Shown piece after piece: positions 8,864 to 18,084 of a stretch of DNA of 64,000 nt. Every line of letters begins with the position of its first letter. Within the stretch, counting starts at the first letter, position 1. The translations under genes and the position numbers were made by a program. The notes under the pieces were generated by a model. The model made no database searches and was not told the DNA's origin. It worked only from the letters and a program-made list of their open reading frames with translations. Source of the DNA: Streptococcus zalophi (GTDB taxonomy: Bacteria > Bacillota > Bacilli > Lactobacillales > Streptococcaceae); NCBI RefSeq assembly GCF_016481285.1, contig NZ_JAENBP010000002.1:1-64000 (forward strand), given 5' to 3'.

Positions 8864-9595
8864 ATGATTGATGTTCACTCACATATCATCTTTGATGTTG
8901 ATGATGGTCCACCCACTTTGGAAGATAGTATATCCTTATTGAAAATGGCTTATGCTCAAGGCGTTAGAAAAGTTGTGTCAACATCTCACAGACGAAAAGG
9001 AATGTTTGAAACACCTGAGGAAAAAATTTCGAAAAATTTTCAAATCGTTAAGGAAAAAATGAAGGAGATTCATCCTGATCTTGAGCTTTATTATGGTGGC
9101 GAATTATATTATTCTGCTGATGTTCAAAAAGGATTAGAAAACAAAACCATGCCCACTATGAATAATTCAAGGTTTGCACTAATAGAATTTAGTTCTGGCA
9201 CACCTTGGAAGGATATTCACTCAGCACTCTCTAATGTTCTTATGTTGGGTATTACACCACTAGTAGCACATATAGAACGTTATAACGCTCTTGAATTTGA
9301 TGAAAAAAGAGTATTAGAAATCATTAATATGGGTTGCTATACTCAAATCAATAGTTCTAATGTTTTAAAACCAAAACTATTTGCTGACAAGTACAAAATC
9401 TACAAAAAAAGGGCGAAATTTTTCTTAGAAAAAGACTTGGTCCACTGTGTTGCTAGTGATATGCATAATACAGACGTTAGACCTCCCTATATGAAGCAGG
9501 CATATGCTCATATTAAAAAGGAGTTTGGCAAAGAAAAAGCAGAAGAACTTTTTAACAAAAATCCAGGTACATTATTAGAAAACCATTATATTTAG
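8864..9595 (+). CDS. cpsB: Tyrosine-protein phosphatase CpsB (Wzh), PHP type
   Basis: CpsB removes phosphate from the tyrosine tail of CpsD and so tunes chain length and attachment. The 243-residue protein has PHP metal-binding motifs: MIDVHSHIIFDVDDGP (His5, His7), STSHRR, GGELYY, VAHIERY and VASDMHN. The ATG directly follows the cpsA stop, with GGAGGG ahead. It belongs to the conserved cpsABCD regulatory block. Confidence 0.96.
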   Translation: MIDVHSHIIFDVDDGPPTLEDSISLLKMAYAQGVRKVVSTSHRRKGMFETPEEKISKNFQIVKEKMKEIHPDLELYYGGELYYSADVQKGLENKTMPTMNNSRFALIEFSSGTPWKDIHSALSNVLMLGITPLVAHIERYNALEFDEKRVLEIINMGCYTQINSSNVLKPKLFADKYKIYKKRAKFFLEKDLVHCVASDMHNTDVRPPYMKQAYAHIKKEFGKEKAEELFNKNPGTLLENHYI

Positions 9596-9603
9596 GAGGA
9601 AAA

Positions 9604-10296
9604 ATGGAAAAGAAAGATAACGGTCAGATTGAAATTGATATATTATTTTTATTAAGGAAAATTTGGAATAAGAAATTTTTAATTTTATTAGTTTCTTCTT
9701 TATTAGCAACGATTATGCTTGTTATTAATATCTTTTTAATCAAACCAACTTATACATCAACAACTCGTATCTATGTTGTTAATCAAAATTCAGATGCCAG
9801 TATTACAACGCAAGATTTGCAAGCTGGAGATTATCTGGTAAAAGATTATCGTGAGATTATTGTATCTAATAGTGTCCTTTCAGATGTTGTTGAAAAAGAA
9901 GGATTAAACTACTCTGAGGGAACTCTCTCCAAAAAAATTGCCATTAATATTCCAACTAATACTCGTATTATTTCTATTTCAGCCAGTGATGAAAATCCTC
10001 AAGAAGCTAGCGATTTAGCTAATGCTGTTCGAGAGGTTGCGGCTCAAAAGATTAAAGAAATAACCAAAGTAGAAGATGTGACTGTTTTAGAAACCGCTAA
10101 ACCATCTTCAAGCCCATCTTCCCCACAAATTAGACGGAATACCCTTTTAGCATTTTTAATAGGTGCTTTCATTACCACTCTAATTGTATTGGTTATTGAA
10201 CTATTAGATGATCGTGTGAAACGACCAGAAGATATTGAGGAAGTTCTTGGTATGACACTACTTGGTGTTATTCCTTCAGTTGACAAATTGAAATAG
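9604..10296 (+). CDS. cpsC: Capsule chain-length modulator CpsC (Wzd)
   Basis: The 230-residue membrane protein is the transmembrane adaptor of the split bacterial tyrosine kinase. It has a Wzz-type N-terminus (IEIDILFLLRKIW), a first membrane segment at about 24-45, an extracellular loop, and a second segment near 180-200. A short cytoplasmic tail (DDRVKRPEDIEEVLG) normally activates CpsD. GGAGG precedes the start. Family knowledge assigns it to control of polymer length and export. Confidence 0.95.
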   Translation: MEKKDNGQIEIDILFLLRKIWNKKFLILLVSSLLATIMLVINIFLIKPTYTSTTRIYVVNQNSDASITTQDLQAGDYLVKDYREIIVSNSVLSDVVEKEGLNYSEGTLSKKIAINIPTNTRIISISASDENPQEASDLANAVREVAAQKIKEITKVEDVTVLETAKPSSSPSSPQIRRNTLLAFLIGAFITTLIVLVIELLDDRVKRPEDIEEVLGMTLLGVIPSVDKLK

Positions 10297-10305
10297 GAGT
10301 TAAAA

Positions 10306-11028
10306 ATGGCACAGTTAGAATTAGTTAGACAAAAAGCATTGTTAGTTAAGAAAACCGAAGAATACTATAATTCTATTCGAACGAATATTCAATTTAGTGG
10401 AACAGATATTAAAACTATTGTTATCACATCAGTTCAACCCAATGAAGGAAAAAGTACTACTTCAGTTAATCTAGCCATATCTATGGCTAGATCAGGATAC
10501 AAAACTCTTTTAATCGATGCCGATACAAGAAACTCTGTTATGTCAGGAACCTTCAAAGCAAACGCAAAGGTACAAGGATTGACAAGTTTTTTATCTGGAC
10601 GTTGCGAACTCTCAGAGATTATTTCTGATACTAATGTTGAAAACTTGATGGTTGTTCCAGCTGGTCAAGTACCACCAAATCCAACAAGTTTATTACAAAA
10701 TAAAAATTTTTCACAATTAGTAGAATTGTCTCGTTCAGTTTATGACTATGTTATTATTGACTCTCCACCTATTGGGTTGGTTATTGATGCGGCTATCATT
10801 GCTCAGAAATGTGATGCTAGTATTATTGTTACAGAGGCAGGATCTGTTAAGAAACGTTTTGTGCAAAAAGCGAAAGAACAGATGGAGCAAAGTGGTGCAC
10901 AATTTCTTGGTATTATCTTAAATAAAGTTGATTCAACGTTAGAACAATATGGTGCTTATGGTGCTTATGGTGAATATGGAAATCAATCTAAAAAAACAGG
11001 AAAGAAATCTTTGCTTAGAAGAAGCTAG
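10306..11028 (+). CDS. cpsD: Capsule tyrosine autokinase CpsD (Wze)
   Basis: The 240-residue cytoplasmic BY-kinase has Walker A QPNEGKST (44-51), Walker A' LLIDADTR (68-75) and Walker B in VIIDSPP. The C-terminal tail holds a Tyr cluster, [11 protein letters not shown], the autophosphorylation sites. The cluster is written by 9-base DNA repeats at 10951-10977, so its length could change by slippage. It acts with CpsC and is dephosphorylated by CpsB. Confidence 0.96.
   Translation: MAQLELVRQKALLVKKTEEYYNSIRTNIQFSGTDIKTIVITSVQPNEGKSTTSVNLAISMARSGYKTLLIDADTRNSVMSGTFKANAKVQGLTSFLSGRCELSEIISDTNVENLMVVPAGQVPPNPTSLLQNKNFSQLVELSRSVYDYVIIDSPPIGLVIDAAIIAQKCDASIIVTEAGSVKKRFVQKAKEQMEQSGAQFLGIILNKVDSTLEQYGAYGAYGEYGNQSKKTGKKSLLRRS
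10951..10977 (+). repeat. 9-base repeats encoding the CpsD tyrosine cluster
   Basis: GGTGCTTAT occurs twice in tandem (10951-10959, 10960-10968), followed by GGTGAATAT. Each unit encodes Gly-Ala-Tyr or Gly-Glu-Tyr, so unit gain or loss would stay in frame and change the number of phosphorylatable tyrosines. Confidence 0.85.
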
Positions 11029-11046
11029 AAATATGAGGGTGATATC

Positions 11047-12843
11047 ATGAAACGTTCAACAAAAAAAATTATTTTAATTGTTGTAGATTTTTTGATGATA
11101 TTCTGTTCATTGTTGACAGTACTTCATTTTTTAGAAGTGATAGCAGACATTACGCAAGGTTATTTTCTGTTTTCCTTAATTATTTTATCCAGTACCTATT
11201 TTCTTATGGGTTTTTATCTGAAAATCTATTCAATACTGACTAGATATACAGATTATAGAGCTATAGCCAATATTAGTATTGCTTTAATAGTGGCACATAC
11301 TCTACTTTTAATTTTATCATTTTTATTTTTCAAACAATTTAGTCTTCGATTTATCTTTTTATCTTTCATTTTTTCTTTGATTTCAATTATCATACCTAGA
11401 CTTGTCTGGAGGATAATTCATACCAAAAAAGTTCGTATTGGAAACAAATATCAAAAACCACTCAGAACGTTAGTAGTTGGAGCAGGGTCTGGTGGTAGTT
11501 TATTTATTAGTACAGTTCTACAAAAATCTTCAGATATTGAAATTGTCGGAATTGTTGATGGAGATCCTAATAAACTAAATACCTATGTACATGGTAAAAA
11601 AGTTTTGGGAAACCGTTCTGATATACCAAGATTAGTAAGAGAATTGGAGATAGAACAAGTCACCATTGCTATTCCTAGTTTGTCCGGAACAGAAAGGGAA
11701 AAAATTGTCGATATCTGTAATGAATTAGGTATTATTGTAAATAGTATGCCAAGTGTTGAAGAAATTATTCTTGGAAATGTTTCTGTTAGCACACTTAAAG
11801 AAATTGATGTGTCCGATTTATTAGGTCGAAAGGAAGTTTTTTTAGATCAAACTCAATTGGGTAACTACTTTTCTGATAAAACAATTTTGGTAACTGGAGC
11901 AGGTGGTTCCATAGGTTCTGAAATTTGTCGACAAGTTTCACAATTTCATCCTAAACGTCTCTTATTATTGGGTCATGGAGAAAACTCTATTTACCAAATT
12001 AATCGTGAAATCTCCGGTAAGTATTCAAAGTACACTGAGATAAAACCTTTGATTGCAGATATTCAAGATAGGCAATTAATGTTTCAATTAATGCAAGAGT
12101 ATAAACCAGATATTGTTTATCATGCTGCTGCTCATAAGCATGTTCCTATGATGGAGTATAATCCAAAAGAAGCTGTTAAAAACAACATCTTTGGTACAAA
12201 AAATGTTGCTGAGGCTGCTAAAGCAGCACGCGTTGAAAAATTTGTTATGATTTCTACTGATAAAGCTGTCAATCCTCCAAATGTTATGGGAGCTACGAAA
12301 CGAATTGCAGAAATGATTGTCACTGGTCTAAATGATAATCAAGGTACACAATTTGCTGCCGTTCGTTTTGGAAATGTTCTTGGTAGTCGTGGAAGCGTTG
12401 TACCTTTGTTTAAAGAACAAATTAAAAATGGTGGTCCAGTCACTGTTACTGATTTTCGTATGACGCGTTATTTTATGACTATTCCTGAAGCTAGCCGTCT
12501 TGTTATTCAAGCTGGTTATCTAGCTAAAGGTGGTGAAATTTTTGTATTAGATATGGGAGAGCCTGTTCAAATACTAGAATTAGCTAAAAAAGTAATTAAG
12601 CTAAGTGGTTACAACGAAGGCGAAATTGAAATTGTTGAATCAGGCATACGTCCTGGTGAAAAACTCTATGAAGAGTTACTATCTGAAGAAGAGCGTGTTA
12701 CCGAGCAAATCTATGAAAAAATATTTGTCGGAAAAGTGACAAATAAAGATATCCATGAGGTGACAGAATTTATTGATGGCTTATTACTAAAAAATGAAAA
12801 AAATCTTAAGGAAAGTTTAATTGAATTTGCAAAACAGGAGTAA
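11047..12843 (+). CDS. Membrane nucleotide-sugar 4,6-dehydratase (CapD/PglF/WbpM family)
   Basis: The 598-residue protein has about four N-terminal membrane segments (roughly 8-110), a first Rossmann domain (VVGAGSGG), then the catalytic SDR domain starting TGAGGSIGSEICRQ. Near residues 403-418 it has STDKAVNPPNVMGATK. Met414 replaces the usual catalytic Tyr of SDRs and Lys418 is kept, the Ser-Met-Lys arrangement known for WbpM-like enzymes. The expected reaction is UDP-GlcNAc to a UDP-4-keto-6-deoxy-hexosamine at the inner membrane. The aminotransferase gene next to it should use that product. Stereochemistry (retaining or C5-inverting) cannot be read. Confidence 0.93.
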   Translation: MKRSTKKIILIVVDFLMIFCSLLTVLHFLEVIADITQGYFLFSLIILSSTYFLMGFYLKIYSILTRYTDYRAIANISIALIVAHTLLLILSFLFFKQFSLRFIFLSFIFSLISIIIPRLVWRIIHTKKVRIGNKYQKPLRTLVVGAGSGGSLFISTVLQKSSDIEIVGIVDGDPNKLNTYVHGKKVLGNRSDIPRLVRELEIEQVTIAIPSLSGTEREKIVDICNELGIIVNSMPSVEEIILGNVSVSTLKEIDVSDLLGRKEVFLDQTQLGNYFSDKTILVTGAGGSIGSEICRQVSQFHPKRLLLLGHGENSIYQINREISGKYSKYTEIKPLIADIQDRQLMFQLMQEYKPDIVYHAAAHKHVPMMEYNPKEAVKNNIFGTKNVAEAAKAARVEKFVMISTDKAVNPPNVMGATKRIAEMIVTGLNDNQGTQFAAVRFGNVLGSRGSVVPLFKEQIKNGGPVTVTDFRMTRYFMTIPEASRLVIQAGYLAKGGEIFVLDMGEPVQILELAKKVIKLSGYNEGEIEIVESGIRPGEKLYEELLSEEERVTEQIYEKIFVGKVTNKDIHEVTEFIDGLLLKNEKNLKESLIEFAKQE

Positions 12844-12846
12844 AAA

Positions 12847-14052
12847 ATGACATTTAATATCCCATTTTCACCACCTGATATTTCTGATAAAGAGATAAAA
12901 GCCGTAGAAGAAGTTTTAAAATCAGGTTGGATAACAACAGGTCCAAGAACAAAGGAATTTGAAAATAAATTATCACAATTTACAAAAACAAATAAAACAG
13001 TATGTTTGAATTCAGCAACGGCAGGTTTAGAACTTGTTCTTAGACTATTAAATATTGGTGAAGGAGATGAAGTTATTGTACCAGCAATGACTTATACTGC
13101 ATCATGTAGTGTTATTGAGCATGTTGGAGCTACTCCAGTTATGGTAGACATTCAAGATAATACTTTTGAAATGAATTATGATTTAATGGCAAGTTTAATT
13201 TCTGAAAAAACTAAAGCCATTATTCCAGTTGATTTAGCTGGAATTCCTTGTGACTATGATAGAATTTATCAAATTATAGAGAATAAATTGGCTTTATTTG
13301 AGCCAAATGGCAAATATCAAAGATTACTTAACAGAATTGTGATTTTGTCCGATAGTGCTCACTCATTAGGTAGTTCATATAAAGAAAGAATGTCAGGTTC
13401 AATAGCAGATTTTTCTTCTTTTTCTTTTCATGCAGTAAAGAATTTAACAACTGCTGAAGGTGGTAGTGTTACTTGGAAAAGCCAACCTTTTATAGATGAT
13501 GAACAACTATATAAAGAATTTCAAATTTTATCGCTTCATGGGCAGACAAAAGATGCGTTATCAAAATCAAAATCTGGATCATGGGAATATGATATTGTTG
13601 TTCCAGGTTATAAATGCAATATGACAGATATCATGGCTGCAATCGGATTGGCACAACTAGACAGATACCCTGAGTTACTACAGCGTAGACGACAGATTGT
13701 TGAGATGTATAATAAAGGTTTTGAAGGAACACGAATCAAACCTCTTTCTCATATTGGAAAAAATTACACATCTTCTATGCATTTATATATCACTCATATA
13801 GAAGGGTTAGATTTAGAGTCAAGAAATGAAGTTATCAGAAAACTGGCTGAAAAGGGTATTTCTTGCAATGTACATTATATCCCCTTACCAATGTTAACCG
13901 CCTATAAAAATATGGGATTTAATATTGCCGATTTTCCTAAAGCTTTTAATTATTTTGTAAATGAAATAACGTTACCATTGCATACCAAATTAACTGATGA
14001 AGAAGTTTTCTATATTATTGATACATTAAAAACTATTGTTTCAACTATTTAA
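12847..14052 (+). CDS. DegT/DnrJ-family nucleotide-sugar aminotransferase
   Basis: The 401-residue PLP enzyme has the family pattern: NSATAGLELVLR (phosphate grip), DSAHSLGSSY with the pyridine-contacting Asp169, and FSFHAVKNLTTAEGG with Lys198 as Schiff-base lysine. It resembles PglE/WcfR-type enzymes that aminate a 4-keto-6-deoxy-HexNAc to a 4-amino-4,6-dideoxy sugar. It starts three bases after the dehydratase, which fits successive steps. The product (AATGal- or bacillosamine-type precursor) is inferred, not seen. Confidence 0.92.
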   Translation: MTFNIPFSPPDISDKEIKAVEEVLKSGWITTGPRTKEFENKLSQFTKTNKTVCLNSATAGLELVLRLLNIGEGDEVIVPAMTYTASCSVIEHVGATPVMVDIQDNTFEMNYDLMASLISEKTKAIIPVDLAGIPCDYDRIYQIIENKLALFEPNGKYQRLLNRIVILSDSAHSLGSSYKERMSGSIADFSSFSFHAVKNLTTAEGGSVTWKSQPFIDDEQLYKEFQILSLHGQTKDALSKSKSGSWEYDIVVPGYKCNMTDIMAAIGLAQLDRYPELLQRRRQIVEMYNKGFEGTRIKPLSHIGKNYTSSMHLYITHIEGLDLESRNEVIRKLAEKGISCNVHYIPLPMLTAYKNMGFNIADFPKAFNYFVNEITLPLHTKLTDEEVFYIIDTLKTIVSTI

Positions 14053-14070
14053 AAGAAAGTAGGAAAAATT

Positions 14071-15078
14071 ATGATTATTCTAATTGGAGGTACAAGTTTT
14101 ATTGGTGTTTATACCGTTGATGAATTTTTAAAGCAAGGTAAAAAAATTGCTGTTACTGGACGAAATAATAAATTTAGAAGTTATTATGAATCATTAGGTG
14201 TCGATTATTATAATTTAGATATTACTAAACCCGAAGATTTTGATAATTTACCTACACAAGATGTTGAAGCAGTTATACTTTTAAGTGCATTGCTTCCTGC
14301 TAATGCTACAGCTGATTTAGAAAACGATGAAAATGCTAAAGATTATTTTGAAGTTAATACGATAGGTACAATAAATGTTCTAGAATTTTGTCGTAAAAAT
14401 AATATCAAAAAATTATTATCAACAACGTCATACGCAGATGTCCAAAACTCATGGACGTCAGAATATCCTTTAACAGAATCTGTGCCTAGAGACTATAATT
14501 ATTCTGGTGATCATGCTGTCTATGTGTTTTCAAAGAATGCTGCGTGTGATGTTATGGAATATTATAATCAACAACATGGTATGAGAAATGCTTGGTTTAG
14601 ATTACCACCGGTTTATGGTGTTGGCCCACATGGATCATTATTTGTAAATGGAAAAAAAGTAAAATCTGGTCTTCAAATATTTATTGAAAAAGCGTCATCT
14701 GGTGAAGATATTACTATCTATGGTAATCCACAATTAACTAGAGATGTAGTTTATGTTAAAGATGTCGCTCACGCTTTTTATTGCGCTTATAATAATGATC
14801 ATGCAGCGGGTTTGTATAACATGACCTCGGGAACTCCAGTTACATTAGTTGATCAGGTTCAAACTATCATAGATGTTTTTTCAAAAAATCATCAAAAAAC
14901 ATCTAATATTTTATATAATTCAAATGTTACAAATAACACATCATCTTATCTTTTTTCTATGGAAAAGGCTAAGAATGACTTTAATTTTGTTCCAAAATAC
15001 TCGAAGTTCAAGGATATGATGCTTGACTATAAAAAAGATCTGGATAATGAAAAACATAAAGAATTGTTTAACTACTGA
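14071..15078 (+). CDS. NAD-dependent epimerase/dehydratase (extended SDR)
   Basis: The 335-residue protein begins with a Rossmann motif (ILIGGTSFIG, glycines 6, 7, 12). It has the Ser/Thr-rich STTS segment at 117-120 and the catalytic YVFSK (Tyr151, Lys155). The PVYGVGPHG and NMTSGTP segments are typical of sugar-nucleotide SDRs. The substrate cannot be read: it could epimerise a UDP-sugar, for example a uronic acid, or reduce a keto sugar. The operon position points to a capsule precursor. Confidence 0.88.
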   Translation: MIILIGGTSFIGVYTVDEFLKQGKKIAVTGRNNKFRSYYESLGVDYYNLDITKPEDFDNLPTQDVEAVILLSALLPANATADLENDENAKDYFEVNTIGTINVLEFCRKNNIKKLLSTTSYADVQNSWTSEYPLTESVPRDYNYSGDHAVYVFSKNAACDVMEYYNQQHGMRNAWFRLPPVYGVGPHGSLFVNGKKVKSGLQIFIEKASSGEDITIYGNPQLTRDVVYVKDVAHAFYCAYNNDHAAGLYNMTSGTPVTLVDQVQTIIDVFSKNHQKTSNILYNSNVTNNTSSYLFSMEKAKNDFNFVPKYSKFKDMMLDYKKDLDNEKHKELFNY

Positions 15079-15086
15079 GGTGATGT

Positions 15087-15695
15087 ATGTACATAATAAT
15101 AAAGCAAGTTATTGATTTTTTTATTGCACTAATATTATTGATTCCAACGTTAATCATTGTCTTAATATCTGCTATTTTTATAAAACTAGAAGATAAAGGT
15201 CCTGTTTTTTATATGGCAAGTAGATCAGGTTTGCGCGGTAAACCATTTAGAATGTATAAATTAAGAACAATGATTGTTGACGCACCAGATATTAGAACTG
15301 AAGACGGTTCTACTTTTAATTCTGAAAGTGATCCCAGAGTTACAAAATTTGGGAAATTTGCTAGAAAAACGAGTATTGACGAGTTACCTCAAATCTTAAA
15401 TGTTTTAAAGGGAGACATGTCCTTTGTTGGTCCCCGTCCTGATTCAGCTAGTTATTTAAATCAATACACAGATGAGGAAAAAATTATCCTAACTGTTAGA
15501 CCTGGTATTACCGGATATAACCAAGCAATAAATAGAAATGCAGTCGGAACAAAAGAAAAATTAAAGAATGATATTTACTATGTTAATAATATGTCATTTG
15601 TTTTTGATTGCAAGATAATCGTATGGACTATAAAATCTGTTCTTAGTCATAAAGATGTCTACCGAGGAGAAGTATCAAAAGATAGGAAAGAATAA
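15087..15695 (+). CDS. Initiating sugar-phosphate transferase (PglC-like monotopic PGT)
   Basis: The 202-residue protein has one N-terminal reentrant hydrophobic segment (about 8-32) and the catalytic core: MYKLRTM (56-62), the Asp98-Glu99 dyad in SIDELPQ, and GDMSFVGPRP. Small PGTs of this kind (PglC, WcfS) transfer a sugar 1-phosphate to undecaprenyl phosphate to begin the repeat unit. A PglC/WcfS-size enzyme instead of the large CpsE-type galactosyl transferase fits an aminosugar start. It is followed immediately by the ATP-grasp gene. Confidence 0.92.
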   Translation: MYIIIKQVIDFFIALILLIPTLIIVLISAIFIKLEDKGPVFYMASRSGLRGKPFRMYKLRTMIVDAPDIRTEDGSTFNSESDPRVTKFGKFARKTSIDELPQILNVLKGDMSFVGPRPDSASYLNQYTDEEKIILTVRPGITGYNQAINRNAVGTKEKLKNDIYYVNNMSFVFDCKIIVWTIKSVLSHKDVYRGEVSKDRKE

Positions 15696-16904
15696 ATGTC
15701 AAAGACCATTATGATTTTAGGAGGAAGTATTTTACAGCTTCCAGCAATTTTAAAAGCCAAGCAATTAGGGCTAAAAGTAGTTGTTGTAGATATGGATGAA
15801 AATGCAGTAGGTTTTAAACAAGAAGGTATCTATAGGGAATATATTAGTACGATTGATAAAGAAAAAGTTTTAGCTGCAGCAATAAAACATCAAATTGACG
15901 GTATTATGACATTGGCAAGTGATCTTCCTATTAGAACAGTTTCATATGTGTGTCAAAAATTAAATCTTATTGGACCAAGTGAAAATACAGCCATAAACGC
16001 AACAGATAAAAATAAGATGAGAGAAGTACTATTTGACAATCAAGTACCAATTCCACAATTTAAAAAAGTAAATAGTTTTTCTGAATTTATTGATGCGGTT
16101 AGCTATATTTCAGATCTTGGTCACAAAGTCATTTTAAAACCATCAGATAATTCTGGAAGTAGAGGAATACAATATTTAGACATAGATAATAAAGATAAAC
16201 TTGTTGAATCTTTTCAATATAGTAAAGAATTTTCAAGATCAGGAATTTTATTAGTTGAAGAATTTATGGAAGGTCCTGAAGTTAGTGTTGAAACTTTTGC
16301 CATTGATGGTCAAATTTTTGTCATTCAAATTACAGACAAAATAACAACAGGCTATCCAAATTTTGTTGAAATTGGACATAGTCAGCCGACTTGTTTAAAT
16401 CAAAATGTAGTTGAACAAATTAAAGAGGTCGCTATTAAAGCCAATAAAGCGCTTGGTATTGAAAATGGTCCCTCACATACTGAAATTATTGTAACAAAAC
16501 AAGGTCCTAAGATAGTTGAGATTGGGGCTAGGCTTGGAGGAGATAACATCTCAACGCACCTTGTTCCTATGTCAACAGGAATCGATTTAGTTGAAAATTG
16601 CATTAAAATGTCTTTAGGAGAGTCTGTTTTTATTGAACAAAAATGGTCTAAAGGGGCAGCAATAAAATACTTTGTCGGATATCACGGAAAGCTTCAAAAA
16701 ATTTCAAATATTGAAGAAGCTTTAAAAATTGATGGTGTTGAAGATATTGTTTTTGTTAAAGAAATTGGTAGTGTTTTAAAAGATATTCAAAATAGCACTG
16801 ATAGATTGGGTTATGTTCTATCTTCTGGGAAAACTGCAACATTAGCATTAGATGTTGCAAACAAGGCCATCAAGACAGTTAATGTGTACTGTGAGGAAGA
16901 GTAA
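15696..16904 (+). CDS. ATP-grasp ligase in the capsule locus
   Basis: The 402-residue protein has the three ATP-grasp parts. The N-terminal pre-ATP domain begins IMILGGSILQLPAILKAKQL. The ATP-binding region has VILKPSDNSGSRG (145-157) and LVEEFMEGPEVSVE (186-199). The metal site is EIGARLGGD (275-283). The family forms acyl-phosphate intermediates and joins a carboxylate to an amine. In this setting it could add an amino acid or other acid to the 4-amino sugar, or amidate a uronic acid; both are inferences. It starts directly after the transferase stop and overlaps the next gene by one base. Confidence 0.9.
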   Translation: MSKTIMILGGSILQLPAILKAKQLGLKVVVVDMDENAVGFKQEGIYREYISTIDKEKVLAAAIKHQIDGIMTLASDLPIRTVSYVCQKLNLIGPSENTAINATDKNKMREVLFDNQVPIPQFKKVNSFSEFIDAVSYISDLGHKVILKPSDNSGSRGIQYLDIDNKDKLVESFQYSKEFSRSGILLVEEFMEGPEVSVETFAIDGQIFVIQITDKITTGYPNFVEIGHSQPTCLNQNVVEQIKEVAIKANKALGIENGPSHTEIIVTKQGPKIVEIGARLGGDNISTHLVPMSTGIDLVENCIKMSLGESVFIEQKWSKGAAIKYFVGYHGKLQKISNIEEALKIDGVEDIVFVKEIGSVLKDIQNSTDRLGYVLSSGKTATLALDVANKAIKTVNVYCEEE

Positions 16905-18073
16905 TGAAAAAAGCTGTTATAATAACACCATTTGATAGCTATAGTTATAACGTTAGAATTAAGTATGTGGTCAATTATCTAAAGGAATTCAATTATGATT
17001 CAACAATATTAACTTCTGATTTTGATCACAGAAAAAAAGAGGCCTATTCAGTCAATCGTAAGAACACTACTTTATTAAAAACTTTACGATATTCTAAAAA
17101 TATATCGATTAAAAGAATTATGTCACATGTGATGCTTGCTAAAAGTGTTTATGATGAATTACAAAGATTAAAGCCTGATCTTATATACTGTAGTGGCCCA
17201 CCCAATAGTCTATATTTTTTCGCGACTAAATATAAAAAAAAGAATCCTCAAGTTCAATTGATTTCTGAGGTTGGTGACATGTGGCCAGAGACTCTTCCAA
17301 TATCTTCTTCAAAGAAAAAAATATTGTTACCAATTTTACATTTCTGGGGAAATATTAGAAATAAAAATTTAAATAACTCGGACATTGTTATTTTTGAGTG
17401 TCAATTATTTGAAGAAAGATTAAAAAAATATTTGCTACCTTCTCAAAGTCAAGTCATTTATTTAAGTAAAGAAGATTTTTTCACCAAAACTAATTATTGG
17501 ACTTTTGACTCTACTGAATTCAAAAAAATAGTTAAAGTGATTTACATTGGTGCATTAAATAATATTGTTGATATTGACATTATTGTTTCATTTTTAAAAC
17601 AGCTGAATAAATATAGAAGAGTTGAGCTCCATCTAATAGGAGGAGGAGAACGAGAATCTGAATTAATTGAAAAAGCACAGCTTAATAATATCACTTTAAT
17701 AAATCATGGCATTGTCTATGATGATTTTCAAAAGCAAAAGATTATCAAAGGGAGTCATTTCGCTTTAAATATCATGAAGGATAATGTTGTTGTTGGTGCT
17801 ACAATGAAATCTTTAGAATATTTTCATTGGGGGATACCAGTTATTAATAATTTGCCTTATGATAGTCAAGCGATGATAGAGAAGTATAGTTGTGGCTTTA
17901 ATATTAATAATGATAATATTAAAAAAGTGTCTCAAAAAATATCAGAAATGACAACTGATAATTTAGAGAAAATGGCGCAACAATCTCGATTGGTCTATTT
18001 GGAAAATTTTGATGAAAAGGTCGTTCACAGCAAATTTACTAAATTATTGAAACATATTAATGCGACAAAATAG
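16904..18073 (+). CDS. Glycosyltransferase, GT-B fold (family 4-like)
   Basis: The 389-residue protein has an N-terminal acceptor domain (MKKAVIITPFDSYSYNVR) and a C-terminal donor domain with VIYIGALNNIVD, LHLIGGGERESEL, and a K(S)LEYFHWGIPVIN segment where GT4 enzymes hold the nucleotide sugar. No signal peptide; it should act at the inner face of the membrane. TAATG overlap couples it to the ATP-grasp gene. Donor and linkage are unknown. Confidence 0.87.
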   Translation: MKKAVIITPFDSYSYNVRIKYVVNYLKEFNYDSTILTSDFDHRKKEAYSVNRKNTTLLKTLRYSKNISIKRIMSHVMLAKSVYDELQRLKPDLIYCSGPPNSLYFFATKYKKKNPQVQLISEVGDMWPETLPISSSKKKILLPILHFWGNIRNKNLNNSDIVIFECQLFEERLKKYLLPSQSQVIYLSKEDFFTKTNYWTFDSTEFKKIVKVIYIGALNNIVDIDIIVSFLKQLNKYRRVELHLIGGGERESELIEKAQLNNITLINHGIVYDDFQKQKIIKGSHFALNIMKDNVVVGATMKSLEYFHWGIPVINNLPYDSQAMIEKYSCGFNINNDNIKKVSQKISEMTTDNLEKMAQQSRLVYLENFDEKVVHSKFTKLLKHINATK

Positions 18074-18084
18074 TTAGGAATAAA

